Source: Bacteroidales bacterium
GTDB lineage: Bacteria; Bacteroidota; Bacteroidia; Bacteroidales; WRGA01
Direction: 5' to 3'
DNA length: 14,797 bases
Assembly: GCA_031279795.1 (NCBI GenBank)
Contig: JAITHZ010000086.1
Location: 1-14,797 of the forward strand
The notes beneath the pieces were generated by a model. That model searched no databases. It saw only the letters and a list, made by a program, of their open reading frames with translations, and had not been told where the DNA came from. Position numbers and translations under genes: made by a program. This document shows positions 6,850 to 14,262 of this stretch, piece by piece (position 1 is the first letter of the stretch; each line of letters opens with the position of its first letter).

Positions 6850-7551
6850 ATGCAGGAAGAATACAAAAGGCAAACGATAACCGAATGGTCGGAAGATGAC
6901 CGGCCACGTGAAAAAATGCTGAAAAACGGCATTGACTCTCTTTCCGACGCTGAATTGCTGGCAATACTTATTGGCTCTGGAAGTCAAGAAGATACGGCAG
7001 TAGACCTTGCGAGAAAAATTTTGCACTCATGCAAAGGCAATTTACGCGAACTAAGTAACCGTTCTGTTCATGATTTATGTAAATTCAGGGGCATTGGCCT
7101 TGCCAAAGCCATTGCAATCATAGCAGCAATGGAACTGGGACGACGACGGGAACAGGAAAATATTGTCCCCAGTACGAAAATTGTTTCCAGTAAAACGGTT
7201 TATGAACTGTTCCATCCCGTAATTGGTGATTTGCCTTGCGAACAGGTATGGGCGCTGTTCCTTACACGGAAGAACACAATTATTGACAAGCGAAGAATCA
7301 GTCAAGGCGGGCTTGCGTTTGCTTCGATTGATATTCGGCTGTTGCTCAAAACGGCGCTGGAACTGTCGGCTGCCGGATTAGTCTTGTGTCACAATCATCC
7401 GTCCGGTACTCCGCGTCCCAGCGAAACAGACAACGCGTTGACATTCAAGATAAAAGAATCGGCCAATGCAATGGACATCCTGCTGATGGACCATATTATT
7501 ATTGGTAATGACGACTATTACAGTTATGCCGATAAAAAATTGCTGCCGTAA
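6850..7551 (+). CDS. radC: RadC family protein (JAMM/MPN domain)
   Basis: RadC-family proteins pair a helix-hairpin-helix region with a JAMM-type metal-binding domain. The name comes from an old repair phenotype; the true reaction is not settled. In this 233-residue product the N-terminal part has the DRPREKM and LSDAELLAILIGSG motifs (17-44) and a helix-hairpin-helix (FRGIGLAKA, 79-87). The C-terminal part has the full metal site HNHPSG (181-186) followed by PSETD (190-194), with H181, H183 and D194 as expected zinc ligands. Length and motif order are normal for UPF0758/RadC. It has its own promoter, ends 77 bases from the convergent permease gene, and shows no link to mobile DNA here. Confidence 0.95.
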   Translation: MQEEYKRQTITEWSEDDRPREKMLKNGIDSLSDAELLAILIGSGSQEDTAVDLARKILHSCKGNLRELSNRSVHDLCKFRGIGLAKAIAIIAAMELGRRREQENIVPSTKIVSSKTVYELFHPVIGDLPCEQVWALFLTRKNTIIDKRRISQGGLAFASIDIRLLLKTALELSAAGLVLCHNHPSGTPRPSETDNALTFKIKESANAMDILLMDHIIIGNDDYYSYADKKLLP

Positions 7552-7628
7552 CTTCCCAAATTACTCACAGATAGATAGATAAATTGAAAAATAAGAAAAT
7601 TAACATTCAAATTTAAATATCGGGGTTT

Positions 7629-8672
7629 TCAAATATCTTCCCGTTCCTTCTGAGCATAAAAAAGATATTCTCGCCGATAAATATTCAGTAGCAGCAGGAA
7701 AAGCGCCAAAAGCAAAGGGCCGAAAATAATTCCCCAGAAACCGAAAAGTTTCAGTCCCAAAATTACTCCAAAAATTGTTATCAATGGATGAACGTCAGCC
7801 AGTTTTTTCTGGAGTATGAAACGGAACATATTGTCGATATTCATCATCACAATTACGCCAAACAGCAACAGACCGACTCCATGAAACAAATCGCCGGAAA
7901 CGATCATGGTAATGCCAAGCGGCGCCCAAACAACTATCGTGCCAAAAATGGGTATTACTGTAGCGAAACTTGTCAGCATGGCATAAAAAAGCGGCTGATT
8001 TACGTCGAATATCCAGTATCCTGTAAAAGAGACTATTCCCTGAACCACAGCCAGTAGAGGTATTCCCAGCGCATTGGCTCGAATCATCACGCTGGCTTCA
8101 GCAATGATAGCCTGTTTGTTCGATTTCTTGAAGGGTAACATATCCCAGAGGAAATTCTCAAATTCCCGTGCGCGAAGGAACATGAAGAACAGTACCAGCG
8201 CCATCACTATACTGTTGATTGCCAAAGAATAAGCGCCAAGCGCCAAGCTCTGCACTGTTGCAACACCCCATTGAGGAATAAACGACAGGTTGTCGGTCGA
8301 AAACAGGTTAACCCCGATAGTTTCGGTAACAACTTCCAAAAAATCATTGATATTGCTTATGAGTAAAAGCGGATCAATCTGTATTGTAGATATTTTGTCA
8401 ATCAGCATCAAGAATATCAGCGAAGTGGGCGTCAAGAAAACGAAAATTACCTCCAGCAGCAAAACCAGTGATGCAAAACCAGGACGCAACTTTTTTTTGT
8501 CAATCAAAAAAAACAACTGTTTGCGCATCAACACATAAAGCGTAAGGGCGCCCAGAAATCCACTCACAAATTCCTGCAGTTCATAGAGAATAATTACGCC
8601 CATAACAAGCAGAGCGGTCAGCAGCGCCTTTTTCCAGCGCCTTTCCTTTGATTGTTTTTCTATCATTATCAT
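7629..8672 (-). CDS. AI-2E/PerM family membrane permease
   Basis: This is a predicted inner-membrane transporter of the AI-2 exporter/PerM family (PF01594 type). Members range from autoinducer exporters to Na+/H+ antiporters, so the substrate stays open. The 347-residue product has two or three hydrophobic segments near the N-terminus, a polar mid-section, then a second block of membrane helices with family-typical stretches (VVQGIVSFTGYW, FATVIPIFGTIVVWAPLG and GFWGIIFGPLLLAL). The frame is open further up to 8738, but that start would overlap the 3' end of tamL by 41 bases and add a non-family leader. I choose the Met at 8672 (MIMIEKQSKERRWKK), 25 bases after the tamL stop; the Met at 8666 is equally possible. 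It is probably the second gene of an operon with tamL. Confidence 0.9.
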   Translation of the reverse strand: MIMIEKQSKERRWKKALLTALLVMGVIILYELQEFVSGFLGALTLYVLMRKQLFFLIDKKKLRPGFASLVLLLEVIFVFLTPTSLIFLMLIDKISTIQIDPLLLISNINDFLEVVTETIGVNLFSTDNLSFIPQWGVATVQSLALGAYSLAINSIVMALVLFFMFLRAREFENFLWDMLPFKKSNKQAIIAEASVMIRANALGIPLLAVVQGIVSFTGYWIFDVNQPLFYAMLTSFATVIPIFGTIVVWAPLGITMIVSGDLFHGVGLLLFGVIVMMNIDNMFRFILQKKLADVHPLITIFGVILGLKLFGFWGIIFGPLLLALFLLLLNIYRREYLFYAQKEREDI

Positions 8673-8697
8673 ATCTGTTATTGTAAATCGTAACCTG

Positions 8698-11040
8698 TCA
8701 AAATGGATAACCGATCGCAAAATGAAATGCAAAATCACGGCGAAACGAAGGTTTAAACATCACCCATGGATTATCCGTCGCAGAAGGGTCGTGCGCTTTC
8801 ATTCCCATATCGAATCTGAGCAGAAAAAGGTTGAAATCAAGACGTAAGCCCAATCCGTATGAAGCAGCAATTTGCCGGTAAAATTCGCCAAATTTAAACA
8901 ATCCGCCAGGTTGTGATGGATAATCCTTTATGGTCCAGATATTTCCGGCATCAACATAGCCAGCCAGCTGAAGCAACCAGAAAATATGCGTACGCCATTC
9001 AATGTTCATGTCTATGCGGATATCTCCCGACTGATTGGCATAATCAATCGGCAATCCCGAATTGCGATATGTACCCGGCCCTACGGTTCTTACCGACCAT
9101 CCACGCAAACTGTTGGCTCCGCCTGCATAATAGCGTTTTTCAAATGGCATGATTCCTGCATTCAGGTAAGGAAAAGCCAGACCGAATCCGAAATGACAAG
9201 CCAGCGAGTTGTCGTCGTCGATAATATAAGTTCGAGCATAGTCAAAGTCACCTTTCAGATATTGCGATACTGGAACGTCAAAAAGCCGGTATTGTCCATC
9301 TGAATCTTTCTCTCTGCGCGTCAAGGACGAAATGCCATAAAGCAAGTTGCCGGCAGCTTCTACAGCGAGACGAATCGAATAAAGCGATTTCCGGCTGCTT
9401 TGCAGTCCCATGTTTGAGTTGTAATACGAATAGGACATTCCGGCAATCACGTGGTCTTCGAAGCTGTGCAGCAAGGCGGGATATTCATCCAGGTCGTCCA
9501 CAAAAGTTTCTGACATGCGGGGTATGTGTACATAATCGAAAAAGAACGGACTGACATTATGCCGGTGCTGTCCCTGATAGCCGACAACCCAGTTATATTT
9601 CCATGCTCCGGAAAACACGATTCGTTCATATTCGGGACGTTCCTGCCTGCCGAATGACAAGCTGTATTCCGTAGATGCACGCAATCGACGTTTGCGTTCG
9701 GAAGAAAGAAATGGAAACAGAAAACCCGGAAAAATGATTGAAGTTTCAGCGCCTATTTCCGTATATCTGTTTTGCCAGATGTCCGATATGTTTCCGCTTA
9801 AAGCCTCGTAAGAGCCTCGCAGTTTCATGTTCAGAGTTTCCGAACCTTTGAAAATATTTCGGTGCTGATAGTTCAAACTTCCGGCCACTCCCAAATCACC
9901 GGCAGAATTGGTACCTTCCAATGACACGGAAACCGACTGACTTTTGCTGCTGGTCAGGGAAATAAAACAGTTCACCTGCGCCGAATCAACCTCTTCGAAG
10001 CGAATATTGGCATACTGCAGGGCAGACAGTGAACCTAAGGCTGCGTAAGTTGCCAGTACCGCTCTTTCGCTGTAACGGGAGTGGGGACGAATGAAACATT
10101 TGCGTGCAAGAAATTCAGGCCGGAAAACGCTGTTCCGCTGTATAATACGGTACTCGCGGTACAGCAGCGTGTCGGCGCGATGGTATGCAGAACTGGAACG
10201 TTGCCGACGCGATTGCGTTATATTGTCGACCAGAAAATAAACATCCTTGACACGATAAACATTCTGTTTTATGCTCAGCGCCTTGATACTGTCGGTAATA
10301 ATAATGCCGAAGGGAATATTACGGATGTCTACAGTTAGCTTCACCTTCTGCTCGTTATGCAAACTGTCGGCAAAATAATGAATGTTTTCTTTTGTAAATC
10401 CATAATAACCAATCATTCGCAGTTTATTGGCTATTCGTGTCCGTTCTTCGTTCAGCGTGTTGCCATCGAATATGGCCAACGGTTTAAGCAGGCTGTTCAG
10501 CGTGTCCGATAAAATAAGAGCAGCAATGGAGTCGTCCTGAATAGCGTAATCAATTCCCGAAATTCTATACGGACGTCTGGGAGTAATGTGGTAGCTGAGC
10601 GTCATTTTTTTTCTGTCGGCTTTTTTCGTAAAATACACATTGGCATCCATATAACCTTTGTTGAAGAGCACCTGCTGAAAATCCAGCACCGTGTTTTCCG
10701 CAAGTGTTTCATTATAAATAACCGGCGGTTGTCCGATCTTCTTCAGAAAACGATTATACCATTTTGCTGTATCTTGACCCGCAAGGCTGTATAAGCCCAA
10801 ACGCATGTCCCAGCTACTGAAAACCTTATAGTTGGGACGTTGCTTGAGGTAGTCCGTCAATGCAATGCCTTTTACTGCATTTTTGTCTGTTTTGTTGTCT
10901 GCTTCAACCTTTATCTGAACGCTGTTCAACAAATATTCGCCATCAGGTACAAACTTCGTCGTATTGCACGATACAAGTAATAAAACGGGTAAAATTCCTG
11001 TTGCCAGTCCCTTAATTATCTTCAATGCCATTGCCCACAA
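8698..11040 (-). CDS. tamL: TamL-type outer-membrane lipoprotein (BamA/TamA superfamily)
   Basis: TamL is the lipidated Bacteroidetes version of TamA, an Omp85 protein that works with TamB in outer-membrane biogenesis. The 780-residue product has a lipobox LVSC (Cys25), which separates TamL from ordinary BamA/TamA, then periplasmic POTRA-like segments (about 40-360, with VQIKVEADNK and RRPYRISGIDY), and a barrel of the surface antigen D15 type from about 370 to the end. The diagnostic GGANSLRGW motif (640-648) is the substrate-insertion loop signature of Omp85 proteins, and the barrel closes with a C-terminal Phe. The start could be Met1 or Met4 (11031); both keep the signal peptide. The permease gene follows directly; no tamB is in the window. 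The molecular role is known from relatives, not from here. Confidence 0.92.
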   Translation of the reverse strand: MWAMALKIIKGLATGILPVLLLVSCNTTKFVPDGEYLLNSVQIKVEADNKTDKNAVKGIALTDYLKQRPNYKVFSSWDMRLGLYSLAGQDTAKWYNRFLKKIGQPPVIYNETLAENTVLDFQQVLFNKGYMDANVYFTKKADRKKMTLSYHITPRRPYRISGIDYAIQDDSIAALILSDTLNSLLKPLAIFDGNTLNEERTRIANKLRMIGYYGFTKENIHYFADSLHNEQKVKLTVDIRNIPFGIIITDSIKALSIKQNVYRVKDVYFLVDNITQSRRQRSSSAYHRADTLLYREYRIIQRNSVFRPEFLARKCFIRPHSRYSERAVLATYAALGSLSALQYANIRFEEVDSAQVNCFISLTSSKSQSVSVSLEGTNSAGDLGVAGSLNYQHRNIFKGSETLNMKLRGSYEALSGNISDIWQNRYTEIGAETSIIFPGFLFPFLSSERKRRLRASTEYSLSFGRQERPEYERIVFSGAWKYNWVVGYQGQHRHNVSPFFFDYVHIPRMSETFVDDLDEYPALLHSFEDHVIAGMSYSYYNSNMGLQSSRKSLYSIRLAVEAAGNLLYGISSLTRREKDSDGQYRLFDVPVSQYLKGDFDYARTYIIDDDNSLACHFGFGLAFPYLNAGIMPFEKRYYAGGANSLRGWSVRTVGPGTYRNSGLPIDYANQSGDIRIDMNIEWRTHIFWLLQLAGYVDAGNIWTIKDYPSQPGGLFKFGEFYRQIAASYGLGLRLDFNLFLLRFDMGMKAHDPSATDNPWVMFKPSFRRDFAFHFAIGYPF

Positions 11041-11062
11041 TCAATTATTTTTATTAATTTCG
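11031..11062 (+). promoter_or_regulatory. promoter of the MalY/PatB-type gene
   Basis: TAATTTCG at 11055-11062 matches the -7 box with one change, and TTG at 11031-11033 gives a -33 element with a 21-base spacer. The predicted leader is about 50 bases. The -33 element lies inside the first codons of the divergent tamL gene. Confidence 0.45.
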
Positions 11063-11082
11063 CGCCCTGAAAAAAACAGCGG

Positions 11083-11090
11083 CAAAGATA
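11083..11090 (-). promoter_or_regulatory. possible -7 box for tamL
   Basis: On the minus strand this reads TATCTTTG, an exact TAnnTTTG match about 43 bases before the tamL start. I find no good -33 element at the right distance, so the call is weak. Confidence 0.35.
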
Positions 11091-11120
11091 TTAAAAGAAG
11101 ACAAATCTAATGTTACAATT

Positions 11121-12332
11121 ATGTATAATTATAATTTTAATGAAATTATTGACCGAACAGGTTCCAACTGCCTGAAAAAAGACAAACTGCACGAACGGTT
11201 CGGGCGCAGTGACATCATTCCGATGTGGGTAGCCGATATGGACTTTAAAACGCCGGATTTCATTCTGAACGCAATATCCGAGCGTTGCAAACATGCAATA
11301 CTTGGCTATTCGTTTGCCGGCGACGAGTATTATGCGGCTATAACGCACTGGCTGGCGCAGCGGCATCACTTGGATGTGCAGTCTGCCATGACGGGCTTTT
11401 TACCGGGCATTGTTCCGGGACTGGCGCTGTCTGTCGGATGTTTTTCAAAACCGAGCGACAAGGTTATTGTACAGCCGCCTGTTTATCCTCCCTTTGTTTT
11501 CGTTCCACAGCACAACAACCGTCGTTTGGTTTGTAATCCATTGATGTTGAAAAATGGACGGTTTGAGATGAATATCACCCAGTTTCGTGAATTTTGCAGC
11601 GACGCAAGAACCACCATGTTTCTGCTGTGCAATCCACACAACCCCGGAGGACGTTGCTGGACAGAGACCGAGCTTGCCAAAATAGCGGAAATCTGCGCAG
11701 AAAACAACGTGATGGTAGTATCCGACGAGATTCACAGCGACTTGGTTTTGCCCGGACACAAACACACCGCCTTTGCTTCCGTTTCGGAAACCGCCCGACA
11801 AAACAGCATTACGCTCATGGCTCCAAGTAAAACGTTCAACATTCCCGGATTAGGTTCGTCGTTTTACTTTTCTCACAACGCCGAACTGAAAAAACGCTTT
11901 GCCTCTTTCCTGAAAAAAAGCGAACTGGCTGAAGGAAATATCTTTGCTTTTGTCGCTACGCAGGCTGCATTTGAGAATGGCGAAGAATGGCGTCGTCAAC
12001 TTCTTGTCTATATTGACGCTAACATCCGTTTTGTCGACAATTACCTGAAGCAGCATATTCCTCAGATTAAGGCGATTGTTCCCGAAGCATCTTTTCTCAT
12101 TTGGCTGGATTGTAGAGAAATGAGACTTTCTCAACACGATTTGGTCTCATTTTTCATCAATAAAGCCCGCCTGGCGCTGAATGACGGTCTTTCCTTCGGC
12201 GAAGGTGGCGAAGGTTTCATGCGCATGAACGTTGGCTGTTCTCGTGTGATTTTGCAAAAAGCGCTGGAGCAGTTAAAAGAAGCTGTTCATCAAATCCAGT
12301 TATCTCAATTTTTATCAACAGAAAGTAATTAA
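11121..12332 (+). CDS. MalY/PatB family PLP-dependent C-S lyase or aminotransferase
   Basis: This is a fold-type I PLP enzyme of the MalY/PatB class, usually cystathionine beta-lyases that split C-S bonds to give pyruvate, ammonia and a thiol; some act as aminotransferases. The 403-residue product opens with the family signature IPMWVADMDF (33-42). It has GYSFAGDEYY (62-71), NPHNPGGRCW (171-180), the cofactor-pairing Asp in VVSDEIHSDL (D202), the Schiff-base lysine K237 in APSKTFNIPG and the substrate carboxylate Arg in FMRMNVGCSR (R368). All catalytic positions appear intact. It is cytosolic, with no signal peptide. The nitroreductase gene follows 29 bases later, so they are likely co-transcribed. 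A role in methionine or sulfur amino-acid metabolism is the best guess; exact substrate cannot be read. Confidence 0.93.
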   Translation: MYNYNFNEIIDRTGSNCLKKDKLHERFGRSDIIPMWVADMDFKTPDFILNAISERCKHAILGYSFAGDEYYAAITHWLAQRHHLDVQSAMTGFLPGIVPGLALSVGCFSKPSDKVIVQPPVYPPFVFVPQHNNRRLVCNPLMLKNGRFEMNITQFREFCSDARTTMFLLCNPHNPGGRCWTETELAKIAEICAENNVMVVSDEIHSDLVLPGHKHTAFASVSETARQNSITLMAPSKTFNIPGLGSSFYFSHNAELKKRFASFLKKSELAEGNIFAFVATQAAFENGEEWRRQLLVYIDANIRFVDNYLKQHIPQIKAIVPEASFLIWLDCREMRLSQHDLVSFFINKARLALNDGLSFGEGGEGFMRMNVGCSRVILQKALEQLKEAVHQIQLSQFLSTESN

Positions 12333-12361
12333 AAATTTAAAAACAATAAAATATTTTTTTT

Positions 12362-13105
12362 ATGTTAAAAATATTGCAGAATCGACGAACAATCCGGAAA
12401 TACAGTTCCCGCGAAATTGATGACGTACTTCTGTACGAATTGTTTGAAGCTGCCTTCAGAACTTCCAATACTGGTAACATGCAATTGTACAGCGTTGTAG
12501 TGACCCGTAGCGAAGATATGAAAAAGAAGCTTTCGCCGTTTCACTTCAACCAGCCAATGGTGATGCAAGCTCCTGTTGTGTTGACTTTTTGCGCTGATTT
12601 GAACCGATTCGTAACCTGGTGTAATCTGCGAAATGCCAAACCCGGATATGACAATTTCCAGTCGTTCATTACTTCGGCAATTGATACTGCGATTGCCGCT
12701 CAAACATTTTGCATTGCCGCCGAAGCCAAAGGGTTGGGTATATGCTATTTGGGTACTGTCACATACATGACGCAGGAAATCATTGAGGCGTTGGAACTGC
12801 CAAAATATGTTGTGCCGCTCGTTACGCTGACCGTAGGCTATCCCGAAGATACGCCTCTGCAGCCGGAACGCCTGCCCGTAGAAGGACTGCTGCACAGCGA
12901 AAGATATACCGACTATTCACCCGAAGACGTCAGCCGGATTTATGCAGCAAAAGAAAACTTGCCTGTCAATCAAAACTATGTTGCCGAAAATGGAAAGGAA
13001 ACGTTGGCGCAAGTATTTACAGATGTACGTTATACGAAGAAAAATAACGAATTTTTCTCATCAACTTTTCTGGAAGCATTAAAAAAACAAGGATTTTTGC
13101 ATTGA
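12362..13105 (+). CDS. NfsA-type nitroreductase family FMN oxidoreductase
   Basis: This is a cytosolic flavin enzyme that would use NAD(P)H to reduce nitro compounds, quinones or similar substrates. The 247-residue product has the N-terminal FMN-contact segment NRRTIRKYSS (7-16), a central QAPVVLTFCADLNRF stretch, the FMN-binding GLGICYLGTV segment (about 124-133) and VGYPEDTP (158-165). The long C-terminal arm ends in YTKKNNEFFSSTFLEALKKQGF, which is typical of the NfsA/FRP branch rather than short NfsB-like enzymes. The start follows an A/T-rich gap of 29 bases after the PLP enzyme gene. The physiological substrate is not visible. Confidence 0.9.
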   Translation: MLKILQNRRTIRKYSSREIDDVLLYELFEAAFRTSNTGNMQLYSVVVTRSEDMKKKLSPFHFNQPMVMQAPVVLTFCADLNRFVTWCNLRNAKPGYDNFQSFITSAIDTAIAAQTFCIAAEAKGLGICYLGTVTYMTQEIIEALELPKYVVPLVTLTVGYPEDTPLQPERLPVEGLLHSERYTDYSPEDVSRIYAAKENLPVNQNYVAENGKETLAQVFTDVRYTKKNNEFFSSTFLEALKKQGFLH

Positions 13106-13208
13106 TTTATCTTTCCGGTAAAGAAACAAAAATGTGGCTTATTCGTCATGAAAATGGGACATTGTTATTTTTTTTCATGTAGTGTATTCTCCAATTGGAA
13201 AAATGTTT

Positions 13209-13216
13209 TACCTTTG
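13209..13216 (+). promoter_or_regulatory. -7 box of the OmpA-type lipoprotein gene
   Basis: TACCTTTG fits TAnnTTTG exactly. The -33 region (about 13185-13190) is weak. Transcription would start near 13223, leaving a leader of about 77 bases before the chosen start at 13300. Confidence 0.5.
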
Positions 13217-13299
13217 TACCCTAATAAATAGGATAAATAACCATGTGTTGTGATAATCAATTTTATCAACAAACAATAAACAATTTTAATAAATTAATT

Positions 13300-13983
13300 A
13301 TGAAGACAATCAGGATTTTTGGAATGGCGATTTTATGCGGAGCAATTGTTTTCGCAAGTGGATGTGATATGAGCAATACCGGAAAAGGAGCAGTAATCGG
13401 CGCAGGTAGCGGCGCTGCTATTGGTGCAGGTATTGGCGCTATTTTCGGAAAAGAAAAAGGCGCGGTAATTGGCGCAGCTGTGGGTACGGCGGTAGGCGCA
13501 GGTGTGGGTACTGTCATCGGCAGGAAAATGGACAAACAGCAGGAAGAATTGGAAAGGATTCAAAACGCTCAAGTTGAACAGGTTACTGACAAAAACAATT
13601 TGCAGGCTATCAAAGTAACTTTTGCCGACGGTATTTTGTTTGCCACCGGAAAAAGCGCACTGAGCACTTCGTCGCAATCAGCGTTGAGCCAATTCGCCAA
13701 TTCGTTGATTAACAATCCGCAAACCGATATTTCCATTTACGGACATACTGACAACACCGGCAGTCGTGCTGTAAATGAAAAACTTTCCAAAGAACGAGCT
13801 GAAGCGGTAGCTTCTTTTTTGTCATCGAAGGGCGTACAGCGTGTACGGTTGACAACGCAAGGGCTGGCGTACGACGACCCCATTGCTGATAACAACACTG
13901 CTGATGGACGCGCTAAAAACCGCCGTGTCGAAATTTATATCACGGCTAACGAACAGATGATTAAAGAGGCACAACAGCAATAA
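13300..13983 (+). CDS. OmpA-family lipoprotein with glycine-zipper segment
   Basis: This is an outer-membrane lipoprotein that ties the membrane to peptidoglycan. From the Met at 13300 the 227-residue product has a lipoprotein signal ending in FASGC (Cys22). A glycine-zipper stretch (about 28-74) of repeated GAVIGA and GAGIGA motifs follows, able to insert in or pack against membrane, then a short charged coil (KQQEELERIQNAQ) and an OmpA C-terminal domain (about 105-220). That domain shows the peptidoglycan-binding features YGHTDNTGS, the LSKERAEAV helix and NRRVEIYI. The frame is open to a Met at 13243, but only the internal start places a charged n-region right before the hydrophobic core. 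The architecture resembles E. coli YiaD. It stands alone with its own promoter. Confidence 0.92.
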   Translation: MKTIRIFGMAILCGAIVFASGCDMSNTGKGAVIGAGSGAAIGAGIGAIFGKEKGAVIGAAVGTAVGAGVGTVIGRKMDKQQEELERIQNAQVEQVTDKNNLQAIKVTFADGILFATGKSALSTSSQSALSQFANSLINNPQTDISIYGHTDNTGSRAVNEKLSKERAEAVASFLSSKGVQRVRLTTQGLAYDDPIADNNTADGRAKNRRVEIYITANEQMIKEAQQQ

Positions 13984-13993
13984 ATTTACAATA

Positions 13994-14020
13994 ACAAAGG
14001 GAGCTGTAGCTCTGCTTTGT
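13994..14020 (+). terminator. hairpin after the OmpA-type gene
   Basis: ACAAAG (13994-13999) pairs with CTTTGT (14015-14020) around an inner GAGCT/AGCTC stem (14001-14005 and 14008-14012) with small internal bulges. It lies 11 bases after the stop codon. There is no T-run, so termination is uncertain. Confidence 0.4.
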
Positions 14021-14023
14021 GAT

Positions 14024-14075
14024 ATCTTTGCGCTCTTTGTGGTAGATTGTTTTCTACCGCAAAGAGCGCTAAGAT
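14024..14075. repeat. 23-base imperfect inverted repeat
   Basis: The arms 14024-14046 and 14053-14075 pair at 21 of 23 positions around a 6-base loop; one of the two exceptions becomes a G-U pair in RNA. The arm contains GCGCTCTTTG, a motif I recall from abundant intergenic repeats of Bacteroidetes (memory, not checked). Confidence 0.75.
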
Positions 14076-14087
14076 TAAATGGAAAAG

Positions 14088-14128
14088 TCAATACATGTAT
14101 TGATGTACTTCAAATTTTGATTCAAAAT
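14088..14128. repeat. two short palindromes in the spacer
   Basis: TCAATACATGTATTGA (14088-14103) is a perfect 16-base palindrome. ATTTTGA-T-TCAAAAT (14114-14128) is a perfect 7-bp inverted repeat with a single central base. Their centres are about 26 bases apart. They could be protein-binding sites or repeat remnants. Confidence 0.6.
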
Positions 14129-14205
14129 GAGATGGACTGAAAGGGCCTGTATTACCGACTGCCTGCAAAGTCGTTATGAGAAAGCCCCAGTGTCAAAGAT
14201 ATAAC

Positions 14206-14242
14206 AATAAGGAGCTGTCCAACTTTTGGACAGCTCCTTATT
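14206..14242. terminator. bidirectional rho-independent terminator
   Basis: AATAAGGAGCTGTCCA (14206-14221) and TGGACAGCTCCTTATT (14227-14242) form a perfect 16-bp stem with a 5-base loop between two convergent genes. AT-rich stem bases give T-rich sequence on either strand's exit side. It ends 20 bases from the stop codon of the minus-strand type IX cargo gene and can serve both genes. Confidence 0.85.
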
Positions 14243-14262
14243 TAATCTGTTGCCGTTAATAA

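Noticed and set aside
7570..7581. (GATA)x3 microsatellite between radC and the permease gene
   Set aside because: Three short copies in an AT-rich convergent spacer are expected by chance and touch no start or stop.
8673..8738. 22-residue N-terminal extension of the permease
   Set aside because: It would overlap the tamL 3' end and adds residues not typical of the family; Met at 8672 or 8666 fits better.
13147..13179. CATGAAAA / TTTTCATG inverted repeat after the nitroreductase gene
   Set aside because: The loop is 17 bases and the stem is AT-rich; it is too weak to call a terminator or operator, although a T-run lies inside it.
13243..13299. Upstream start for the OmpA-type lipoprotein
   Set aside because: The signal peptide with charged n-region and lipobox begins at the Met at 13300.
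13333..13677. Minus-strand Cys/Thr-rich open frame
   Set aside because: It is the antisense shadow of the glycine-zipper coding sequence.
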